Shown here piece by piece: positions 8,825 through 16,463 of a DNA stretch of 64,000 nt. Origin of the DNA: Planctobacterium sp965279005 (GTDB lineage Bacteria > Pseudomonadota > Gammaproteobacteria > Enterobacterales > Alteromonadaceae); contig CBDIHK010000022.1 in the NCBI GenBank assembly GCA_965279005.1, forward strand, positions 1 to 64,000, written 5' to 3'. The position numbers were made by a program, and so were the translations under genes. The notes under the pieces are model-generated. The model was given only the letters and a program-made list of their open reading frames with translations, was not told where the DNA came from and did not search any database. Within the stretch, counting starts at the first letter, position 1. Each line of letters begins with the position of its first letter.

Positions 8825-9393
8825 CGTTCCATACCTTCTAAAAATACTTTAAATCTTCGAGCTTTGGCGCTGGTAACCGCCAGGACGGTTAAAAAGTCAG
8901 CTGTTATCCGGCGACCCGCCCTCAAAATCAGCCTAAATTTCAATAAAACAACCCACTTCATGTCAACTACTAGTGCCAAAAGTGGGTATGGGTAGTTGGA
9001 TAATCATACACTTTGTCTCTTGTAGCCACTGTCAGTGGTAAGCGTCCTACCACGTATTGTCGAAGGCCTTTATTACTGGGTTATCAACACCTTGCGCCTA
9101 GTACCATACTTCGTTGTCAATTCAGCTTTTTAGCAACAATATTTTGCATGCAAATATAGAAAATAATAGTACTAACCTTGTCGATTATTTACTTTGAGGA
9201 TGGCTTGGCCTGTATTGAAAATACAGGCGTATTTTATGCAGACCTAAAATGAGGAAAACCGAAATATGACATTTATGTCAGATTTTTGTGGCTGTTAACG
9301 CATAATACTGGCGTTGATTTGGCGCAGTGGGCAGTTGCCCACAGCCAGTTAACACCATTTATTAACCACATTAACTGATATAGGTGAAATATT
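8825..9393. other. Divergent intergenic region with palindrome and interleaved stems
   Basis: This region separates the two small-peptide genes and should hold both promoters. Visible structure includes interleaved complementary segments ACCCACTT (8951-8958) with AAGTGGGT (8980-8987) and CAACTAC (8964-8970) with GTAGTTG (8992-8998), a pseudoknot-like order. A perfect palindrome TGACATTTATGTCA lies at 9267-9280, about 115 bases before the plus-strand gene, and a CATAAT -10-like box lies near 9300. No further gene was seen. Confidence 0.5.
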
Positions 9394-9552
9394 ATGAAAA
9401 AGGCTTTAATTGGGATCTTTCTGGTTTCTTGTTCTATGTCTTTTAGCGCTAACGCAGGCGTTTTAGAAGATATAGCGAGTTTTTTCGGTTTTTCAGGCAG
9501 TGATAAACAGCATAGTCGCGTTGTAAAACCCAGACCGCCTCGCGAATGGTAA
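9394..9552 (+). CDS. Small secreted peptide precursor, 52 residues, paralogue 2
   Basis: ATG at 9394 is preceded by AGGTGAAATATT, a good ribosome binding site, and the frame ends at TAA 9550-9552. The product starts MKKALIGIFLVSCSMSFSAN and has a signal peptide with a likely cut after ANA. The mature 31 residues contain LEDIASFFGF and end VKPRPPREW. Length and both motifs match the gene at 8666-8824 on the other strand. The segment between the motifs is variable and charged. Function is unknown. The short amphipathic start and proline/arginine-rich tail fit an exported signal or membrane-active peptide, but this is inference. Confidence 0.85.
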   Translation: MKKALIGIFLVSCSMSFSANAGVLEDIASFFGFSGSDKQHSRVVKPRPPREW

Positions 9553-9574
9553 GATAAAAGCCATGGGGTGGCTC

Positions 9575-10180
9575 TTACAAGCCACTCCTAAACTTCTTTG
9601 TGCGCTTCCTTTTAAACTCTTGAACAAGTGTCATTTTTTCATCTTTAGTAAAACCATTATCGTGGTTATCAGGTTTGCTTCGATCATCAATGGCACCTTT
9701 CAACAGCACAACAGACAGCAAAATAGAGATGAGTAACTCGCCAAAGTAATAGTATTCAAAAGGCAGAAAATGATCGTTGACTCTCATTGTTTGTCCAATG
9801 CTACCATCTTCAGGAATACCCATATACAGCGAATAGATCGTTAGATAGGCACTGAAACAAAACTCATAAATAAAAACATAAAGCAGAATCTGGCGCACTT
9901 TCAATTCATAGTTGGTAAATTTCAATGTATCTAAGTTCTTTCTTGCCCATTTTGGGAAAATATTTAAATAATGCAGTAAGACAGAGGTATAAAAAGTCAC
10001 TTTAACTCGTGCTGCACATGCAAAAATGAGGATCAAAAGTGATATGGTTCCAGCCCAGTTGAACGCGTATATGTTTTTGTCTTTAACTAAAAAGTTAGAA
10101 ATAAACTGCCAATAAGAGAAGTAATGCACTGAGACGGCAAGCACATATATAATGAGAAAAGATTTATTGCGCGAATTCAA
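9575..10180 (-). CDS. Four-helix membrane protein, 5' end next to IS30
   Basis: The product is about 201 residues with four hydrophobic segments (near residues 8-30, 38-60, 92-118 and 143-163) and a basic C-terminus (KRKRTKKFRS). The only start in range is TTG at 10180, five bases from the IS30 end, with no well-spaced ribosome site. If the IS30 is removed in silico, the upstream small gene would end at a TGA overlapping this TTG (TTGA), so the two genes were probably translationally coupled before the insertion. Family not recognised. Expression may now depend on the insertion element. Confidence 0.6.
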   Translation of the reverse strand: MNSRNKSFLIIYVLAVSVHYFSYWQFISNFLVKDKNIYAFNWAGTISLLILIFACAARVKVTFYTSVLLHYLNIFPKWARKNLDTLKFTNYELKVRQILLYVFIYEFCFSAYLTIYSLYMGIPEDGSIGQTMRVNDHFLPFEYYYFGELLISILLSVVLLKGAIDDRSKPDNHDNGFTKDEKMTLVQEFKRKRTKKFRSGL

Positions 10181-10185
10181 CTCCG

Positions 10186-11243
10186 AAGTGCACCACTCGC
10201 TAAATTAGGCTGCCTTGCGTAACTCATTGAATACCGCGACAGGCTGCCTGAAGCCGAGACATTTTCTCGGTCTGGCGTTTAATGCCCGTTCAACCTCACT
10301 AATTTGCTTGTCTGTCACCGTTCGTAAATCTGTGCCCTTGGGTATGTATTGGCGCAACAAACCGTTAAAGTTTTCATTCAGTCCGCGTTCCCATGAAGAG
10401 TACGGGTTGGCGAAATAGATATCGGTTTTCAACTTGTCTGCAACTAGCTCGTGGTCACAGAATTCGCTGCCGTTGTCTGCTGTGATAGTACGGACGTGAC
10501 CCCGATATTGCCAAAGCATGCCAATCATGGCCCGGGCTACATCGGCAGCACTTTTCGCTGGCACTTTACGTATCAGATACAGCTTACTTTTCATCTCTAC
10601 GAGGCTGACAATCGCGCCTGTTCCCTGCTTACCCAGAACCGTATCAACTTCCCAATCGCCGAATCGCTTTTTCTTATTCACTATGACCGGACGCTGCTCT
10701 ATGCCAACCCGGTTCGGTATAATCACTCGCTTCGCGTGGTTACCTTTACGGTATCTTCGGTGACACTGGCGAAGTTGTTTATACAACTTTCCGCCGCGTA
10801 ATTTATCACGCTGGACATAACCATAAATCCACTCGTGACTGACGTTATATCCGATAATTTTACCTACGCCAGCAATTTGCTCAGGACTCCACTTCTGGTT
10901 CAGACCGAACTCTACAAAGGTGATCGTCAGTTCAGATATTCTAAACTTTGCGGCCTGACAACGTCGTTTTACTGACTTCGCCTGAGCGACTTCCGGTAAG
11001 TAATGACTATCCCGAATTCGATTGCGATTTACTTCCCGGCTAATAGTGCTGTGACTCACTCTCAGACGTTTCCCAATCTCCCGATAACTGAAACCCTCGC
11101 GTAGGTAGGCTTCGATCTGGTATCGTTGTCCCTCGATCAACTGCTTGTAACTCATGGTAACTACTCTTGTTTTTTGGCGATTACAGGGTACCACCAACAG
11201 GCAGTTGATCTCTCCTCACCGTTTAATCAAGAGTGGTGCACTT
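10186..11243 (-). mobile_element. IS30-family insertion sequence
   Basis: The element of about 1058 bp is bounded by inverted ends AAGTGCACCACTC (10186-10198 and its complement at 11231-11243), with weaker similarity further in. It encodes one complete IS30-type transposase. I could not see a 2-3 bp target duplication (CCG on the left, ATT on the right), so one flank may have changed or the ends may be slightly misplaced. It sits between two genes of a small membrane-protein operon and supplies the last six codons and the stop of the right-hand gene. Confidence 0.88.
10205..11155 (-). CDS. IS30-family transposase
   Basis: From ATG 11155 the protein has 316 residues, the usual size for IS30 transposases. 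An N-terminal helix-turn-helix (SYREIGKRLRVSHSTISREV) binds the ends. The catalytic core shows the DDE residues in GDWEVDTVLGK, TITADNGSEF and the late region NPYSSWERGLNENFNGLLRQ. A longer reading from 11197 has an unsupported start. The frame is intact, so the element should be transposition-competent. Confidence 0.95.
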   Translation of the reverse strand: MSYKQLIEGQRYQIEAYLREGFSYREIGKRLRVSHSTISREVNRNRIRDSHYLPEVAQAKSVKRRCQAAKFRISELTITFVEFGLNQKWSPEQIAGVGKIIGYNVSHEWIYGYVQRDKLRGGKLYKQLRQCHRRYRKGNHAKRVIIPNRVGIEQRPVIVNKKKRFGDWEVDTVLGKQGTGAIVSLVEMKSKLYLIRKVPAKSAADVARAMIGMLWQYRGHVRTITADNGSEFCDHELVADKLKTDIYFANPYSSWERGLNENFNGLLRQYIPKGTDLRTVTDKQISEVERALNARPRKCLGFRQPVAVFNELRKAA

Positions 11244-11471
11244 ATTATCTGAATTCGGGTTGTTGTATCCTTTTATCAACCATGAGCTAAATATTATGGC
11301 GCCGTAGTACAGCACAAATACACTGTTTTTAGGGTCTGAAAAAAACTCTGATAGATTAATCGAAGAACCGTCATTATCTTCCATAATCCTGATCGCAATC
11401 ATCACGCAAATAATTACGGTTACCAGGATCCCTACCAATGTGGAGTTGGTGGGTTTCCTACTTTCAACCAT
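11223..11471 (-). CDS. Small membrane protein, C-terminus altered by IS30
   Basis: This 82-residue frame begins with ATG 11471, preceded by AAAGGGATAACC. Two hydrophobic segments are visible (about residues 12-28 and 50-66). It starts two bases after the XRE regulator stop, so they form an operon. The last six residues (KCTTLD) and the stop codon are encoded by the IS30 end. Without the element the protein would end after two other codons, so the natural protein is of similar size and little of it is lost. Family not recognised. Confidence 0.7.
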   Translation of the reverse strand: MVESRKPTNSTLVGILVTVIICVMIAIRIMEDNDGSSINLSEFFSDPKNSVFVLYYGAIIFSSWLIKGYNNPNSDNKCTTLD

Positions 11472-11473
11472 GG

Positions 11474-11815
11474 TTATCCCTTTAGGATCTTCTTAACTTT
11501 AATTTTCACGTCGTTAAAGAAACCAGCGGTCACGTCAGTGAGGGCATGCAGGACTGCGTTTTTTGTCTCTTTCTTACTTCGATTATCAGAAAAATACTGC
11601 ACCATAAACTGCAGTTGGCTGATTGCCCAGCCTGGCACTGGGGTTGAGCCTTGTTCCCAGCGGATCACGGTTCTTGGCGCGATGGATTCTTCTTCGCTGG
11701 ACAGGGCTTCGGCCAGTTGTTCTTGGGTCAATCCCAATTGCTTGCGGTAGTTTTTAAACCTCTGTGCCTGTTCTTTTACCAAAAGTGCTTTTAATGATTC
11801 TTTTTCAGCGTTCAT
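11474..11815 (-). CDS. XRE-family helix-turn-helix regulator
   Basis: This 113-residue protein has a Cro/C1-type helix-turn-helix at about residues 18-70 (FKNYRKQLGLTQEQLAEAL, then RTVIRWEQGSTPVP). ATG 11815 is preceded by AAGGTAAAA. A basic C-terminal tail could mediate dimerisation. It is the first gene of the minus-strand operon with the small membrane proteins and is divergent from a second XRE gene at 12012. The shared intergenic region holds two similar dyad sites, suggesting cross-regulation. Confidence 0.85.
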   Translation of the reverse strand: MNAEKESLKALLVKEQAQRFKNYRKQLGLTQEQLAEALSSEEESIAPRTVIRWEQGSTPVPGWAISQLQFMVQYFSDNRSKKETKNAVLHALTDVTAGFFNDVKIKVKKILKG

Positions 11816-11908
11816 TTTTACCTTAACAACCTAGCTCAGTCAGTGTTGATCTTGTTGCAACGTGTGTCGCACACCCTATAGAAATAGGCCAATATTGTCA
11901 TTTAATTT

Positions 11909-11923
11909 ATTTGTCTGACAAAT
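11909..11923. promoter_or_regulatory. Perfect palindrome, putative operator 1
   Basis: ATTTGTCTGACAAAT is a perfect 7-1-7 dyad located between the two divergent XRE genes. A related sequence lies 50 bp away. XRE regulators bind such dyads, so this is a candidate autoregulatory site. Confidence 0.55.
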
Positions 11924-11958
11924 CTGGCATGGAGTGGTTTATTTGGCAAGGTTAATCT

Positions 11959-11973
11959 ATTTACCGAACAAAT
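11959..11973. promoter_or_regulatory. Imperfect palindrome, putative operator 2
   Basis: ATTTACCGAACAAAT resembles operator 1 (ATTTGTCTGACAAAT) at 11 of 15 positions and is centred 50 bp, about five helical turns, downstream of it. It lies shortly before the start of the plus-strand XRE gene. Paired sites suggest cooperative binding. Confidence 0.45.
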
Positions 11974-12011
11974 CAATTATTAATACTGGCTTAACCATAT
12001 TGGGGGATACG

Positions 12012-12275
12012 ATGAAGATTACCGGATCAGATTTAAGGCGGATGCGGCTAAGGGCGGGGAAAACCACCTTGGAAATGGCGCAATATGCGGGTGTCAAAAC
12101 CCGTAAAACCTATGAAAATTGGGAAAAAGGCATATCTGCGCCCAATATTAACCAATTTTTAGATATGGCATCCAGTTGTGGTTATGACGCTAAAAAAATC
12201 ATTGGCCTTGCTAAAAAGCGCAAGGATATTGATGAACCTATTCAAGCGGAGCAGGCATTGACTAACGTTAGGTAA
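12012..12275 (+). CDS. XRE-like helix-turn-helix protein
   Basis: This 87-residue protein contains a helix-turn-helix at about residues 5-58 (LRRMRLRAGKTTLEMAQYAG, then TYENWEKGISAPN). I chose ATG 12012 because GGGGGA stands just upstream; the longer frame from 11934 covers the putative operator. It is divergent from the XRE gene at 11474. Between its end and the ydiJ-like start (12276-12564) I see no convincing gene. Role unknown beyond probable DNA binding. Confidence 0.8.
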   Translation: MKITGSDLRRMRLRAGKTTLEMAQYAGVKTRKTYENWEKGISAPNINQFLDMASSCGYDAKKIIGLAKKRKDIDEPIQAEQALTNVR

Positions 12276-12564
12276 AGCCATTTTGCAATGGGTATTGCTA
12301 ACATAGCCGAGGTGAATCGTGCTTAAAACGGCAATTCAGCAAAATCCGGCGCATAGCTACCGTTTGTTCCTGCTGCAACAGCACTTTTTCTTTCGGATCC
12401 TTCGAAACCGCTGTCCAATTTACCCGGTATTCGATAACTGCGTTTTCTAAGCAATATAAAACTTTTATCAGCAAAAGCTTGTAAAAACACATATCAAATA
12501 GACAATAGGCACCTTTAGTTTTTATGCCTTTGTATTTCGCGTTTTTGCCCTTGGAGTTTGTCCG

Positions 12565-15500
12565 TTGAGTTTACCCGCCTTAAATCCTGAATCGAATTTA
12601 AAACAGCAATATGTCGAATTTTTGCAGCAGCTGCAGGCAGCGGGGTTTAGTGGTGATATCGAAACCAGCTATGGCGCGCGTTTGGCGATGGCCACGGACA
12701 ACTCCGTCTACCAAAAAATGCCGCAGGCGGTGGTGTTCCCCCGATCAAATGAGGATTGCCAGAAGCTGGGCAAGTTGGCAGCGCAATTCCCTGATGTGGC
12801 CTTTAGTGCCCGCGGTGGTGGCACCGGTACCAATGGCCAGAGCCTGACGGAGGGGATAGTGTTGGATATCCGCCGTTACCTCAACCAGGTATTGGAGCTG
12901 AATATCGAACAAGGCTGGGTGCGGGTGCAGGCCGGTGTGGTAAAAGATGCGCTAAACGACGTACTGCGTCCCCACGGTTTCTTTTTCTCGCCAGACCTGT
13001 CAACCAGTAACCGCGCCACATTGGGCGGCATGATCAGCACCGATGCCTCTGGCCAGGGTTCTTTGGTCTACGGCAAGACCAGCGACCATGTTTTAGGATT
13101 GACAGCCATCTTGGCCAATGGCGAGCTGTTGCAAACCGAAGCCGTGTCCATGGCGGAAGCAGAGCAAAAAGCGGCGCAAGACAGGCGCCGAAGGCCGCAT
13201 CTACCGCCAGGCATTGGACACATCTGTGGCACACCGGCAGGCCATCCTTGATAAATTCCCGCGCCTAAACCGGTTTTTAACCGGCTATGATTTGGAGCAC
13301 GTCTACGACGACACTAAGCAGACCCTGGATGTTGGGCGCTTAATAACCGGTGCTGAAGGTTCTTTGGCCATGGTGACGGAGGCTAAGTTGTCGCTTACGC
13401 CAATTGCCAATGAAAAGGCGCTGATCAATATCAAATACGACTCTTTTGATGCGGCGCTGCGCCATGCCCCTGCCATGGTGCAGGCCAAGGCTACATCGGT
13501 GGAAACCGTTGATAGCAAGGTGCTCAACCTGGCTAAAACCGACATTATTTGGCACTCCATTGCAGACTTGGTCACGGAAGTGCCAAACAAAGACTTGCTT
13601 GGCCTCAATATGGTGGAGTACAACGCCGATAGCCAAGCGGAAATGGCGCAGCACATTGACGCGCTGAAAGCGCGCCTTGACCAAGCCGTCGCCAATGGGG
13701 AAAGCGGGGTGATTGGCTACCAAATCACCTACGATAAAGGCGATATCCAACGCATCTATGCCATGCGCAAAAAAGCGGTTGGCTTGTTGGGTAAAACCAA
13801 GGGCGAGCGCAAGCCTATTGCCTTTGCCGAAGACACGGCGGTGCCGCCGGAAAAACTGGCTGATTTTATATCGGAGTTCCGCGCCTTGCTCGACAGCCAT
13901 GGTTTGCAATACGGCATGTTTGGCCATGTCGACGCCGGGGTGCTGCACGTTAGGCCGGCGCTGGATCTAGTGGATCCAGAACAGGAACAGCTGATGCACC
14001 AGATCTCGGATCAGGTGGTGGCCTTGGTGGCCAAGTACGGTGGCCTGATGTGGGGCGAACACGGCAAGGGTTACCGCAGTGAATATGGCCCTGAGTTTTT
14101 TGGCGAGTTTTTGTTTGCCGAACTGCGCAAAATAAAAACCGCCTTCGACCCCCACAACCAGATGAATCCAGGAAAAATCTGCACGCCTATCAACAGTGAT
14201 GCCTCATTGGTCAGCGTTAAGGACGCCAAGCGGGCAACGCTGGACAGGACCATTCCCATTGCCTTTAAGCAGGAAATGGCGCCTGCCATGAGCTGCAACG
14301 GCAACGGCCTGTGTTTCAACTACGACACCAAGTCGCCGATGTGCCCATCGAGTAAAATCACCAGTGACCGGCGCCATACGCCCAAGGGCAGGGCGGGGAT
14401 GATCCGGGAGTGGTTGCGTTTGTTGGCCAAGGAACAGGTGGATCCCAATAGGCTGACATTTGAGCAGTTTAAAACCTCATTTTGGTCGCGCTTTAAAAAC
14501 AGCTACCTATCGTCGCAACCGGATTTCTCCCATGAAGTATTGGAAGTGATGAATGGCTGCCTTGCCTGTAAATCCTGTACCAGCCAATGCCCGGTCAATG
14601 TTGATGTACCTGATTTTCGCGCGCGCTTTTTATCCATTTATTACCAGCGCTATACCCGGCCGGTAAAAGACCTGCTGGTGGCCAATGTTGAAACTATGGC
14701 ACCGATACTGGCCAAGGCGCCAACCCTGGTGAACAGTGTCATGCGTAGCAAGCCGGTGTCCTGGTTTTTGGAAAACAAAGTGGGTTATGTGGATACCCCT
14801 CTGTTGTCTGCGCCACCTTTGGCAAAACAAGTTGCGGGTACGGTGGAAGATTTTGATTTAGAGGCCATCAGTGCGCTTGGCCAAGAAGAACGCGATAAGC
14901 TTGTGGCAATCGTACAGGATCCCTTTACCAGCTATTATGACGCACCGGTCGTTGCCAGCCTTGCCAGCGCCATCAAAGGGTTGGGCTATAGACCCGTGTT
15001 GCTGCCATTCAGCCCCAACGGCAAACCGGCACACGTAAAAGGCTTTTTGGCCAAGTTTGCAAAACAGGCAAAAACCACTTCCGCGTTTTTAAACCAGCTG
15101 CACCAGCTAGGCATTAGCTTGGTGGGCGCTGATACCTCCTTGGTGCTGTGCTACCGGGATGAGTATGACAAAATACTGGGCAGCGGACGGGGTGAGTTTT
15201 ACGTACAAACTTGCCATGAATGGCTGGAATCGGTGCCACAGGACAGGTGGCCAAAACCCGCGGATACAGCAGGTGCCAGCTATGCCATGATTGCCCACTG
15301 TACCGAAAAGACCGCCTTGCCCAAAACTGAGAAAGCCTGGCAACAGATATTTGCCAACCTGGGTTGCGGCTTGGAAATCTTGGCCGCTGGCTGTTGTGGT
15401 ATGGCGGGCACCTACGGCCATGAACGCAGCCAGCTTGAAAACTCCAAGGGGATCTATGGGCTCAGCTGGGCACCGCTAATAAAAGAAAAAGGCACTAAAA

Positions 15501-15610
15501 CGCTGCTAGCTACCGGGTTTTCTTGCCGTAGCCAAGTGGCCCGGTTTGAAGCTGAAAAACCGAAACATCCAATACAGGTAGTAGCGCAGCAATTAGGACA
15601 GCAGGTTTAG
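12565..15610 (+). pseudogene. ydiJ: YdiJ-like FAD / Fe-S oxidoreductase with a frameshift
   Basis: Two overlapping frames (12565-13251 and a second one entered near 13170) together give about 1014 residues, the normal size of YdiJ, a D-2-hydroxyacid (D-2-hydroxyglutarate) dehydrogenase-type enzyme. The N-terminal FAD-binding PCMH domain shows SARGGGTGTNGQSL and GGMISTDASGQG. Then come the FAD-oxidase C-terminal domain, Fe-S regions with CNGNGLC and CLACKSCTSQCPV, and a CCG-type region with HCTEKTALP and CCGMAGTYG. The start is TTG 12565 with TTGGAG upstream. One base must be removed to join the frames, most simply in the A5 tract at 13166-13170. This is either a real inactivation or a sequencing error; all motifs are otherwise intact. 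Confidence 0.9.
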
Positions 15611-15701
15611 CCGGGGGATCCTATCGCTGGATTGGGCTGGATCCCCAGCGGCTGCTGGAATATCATTGGGCCAATAACACAAAAGGACGCAAGAATTTCC
15701 A

Positions 15702-16364
15702 TTGGCACGCGCAAAAAGGCAATCTAAATCGGCAGAAAAATTAGAGTTAGACGACGACACCGCCCAGTCGCTGGCGTTAAACACTGCCCTAAAAGACAAG
15801 GACTACAAGAACCGGCGCAAGCCTGACTACAACCCCCAGGTCAGGCGCTACGACCTGCCACCGGCATTTATCCTTAGCGAAGGGCCGGTACCTGGTGACA
15901 AATACCATATGGTTGAGCGTGCTAGCTACAAGTTGGTGGCAGAAGGCACTGACAAGACCTCCGCTTACAAAGCATTGACGCAGTTGGCCAAACAATATGG
16001 CGCCAATGGCTTGGTGCAAACCAAACATTTCAAAAAATCGAATACTAAACTCACCCTATTTGGCGATACTAAAACTTCAGCATCACACATGGCTAGCGGC
16101 ATACCGATTATGGCGGGTAAACAGAGCATCGACGGCAAATACCAGCGCTACGAGATGCTGTTGGTCAATGATCGGCTGGAAAAAGTCCACAAGAAACTGT
16201 CTGCCAAGCGCAAGCTTAAATCCTTTTCACTGCTGACTTTGGCAATTATCGGCGGCTTGGTATCTGCGGTGTTTATCCATCCAATTGTCGCTGTGTTCCC
16301 GGTTGCGGTGGCATTTTGGCTACACAAAGAAGTTGGCATAGGGACTTGGCTGCAGCCGTTGTAG
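15702..16364 (+). CDS. Hypothetical protein with C-terminal membrane hairpin
   Basis: The 220-residue product has a charged, probably cytosolic first part with no recognised motif and two hydrophobic segments near residues 178-195 and 197-212. The start is TTG 15702; AAAGGA stands about 16 bases upstream, so the start is uncertain. It lies 91 bases after the ydiJ-like gene and could be co-transcribed. An inverted repeat GGGGATCC/GGATCCCC (15614-15646) lies between them without a T tract. Strong terminator downstream. Confidence 0.7.
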   Translation: MARAKRQSKSAEKLELDDDTAQSLALNTALKDKDYKNRRKPDYNPQVRRYDLPPAFILSEGPVPGDKYHMVERASYKLVAEGTDKTSAYKALTQLAKQYGANGLVQTKHFKKSNTKLTLFGDTKTSASHMASGIPIMAGKQSIDGKYQRYEMLLVNDRLEKVHKKLSAKRKLKSFSLLTLAIIGGLVSAVFIHPIVAVFPVAVAFWLHKEVGIGTWLQPL

Positions 16365-16410
16365 ATTGGATTGCGTGGCAAATTAGCGCTGTCTGGTTGG
16401 GGTTTGGATG

Positions 16411-16431
16411 ACTGGGCCATCCCAGTTTTTT
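16411..16431 (+). terminator. Intrinsic terminator
   Basis: ACTGGG (16411-16416), loop CCAT, CCCAGT (16421-16426), then a run of six T. It ends transcription from the gene at 15702 and protects the convergent gene at 16464. Confidence 0.85.
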
Positions 16432-16463
16432 GGTGGCTGGGATGGCATACATAAGTTGCAGGG

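Noticed and set aside
12298..12492. 64-codon frame on the minus strand before the ydiJ-like gene
   Set aside because: No ribosome binding site, no recognisable motif and no neighbour in operon distance; cannot be supported.
13118..13251. Independent start at 13118 for the second ydiJ fragment
   Set aside because: The first 17 or so codons of that frame overlap the upstream frame out of phase and read as a Cys/Lys/Arg-rich string; similarity to the family starts only after the A5 tract.
15614..15646. GGGGATCC/GGATCCCC inverted repeat as a terminator of the ydiJ-like gene
   Set aside because: The stem is good but no T tract follows, so termination cannot be claimed.
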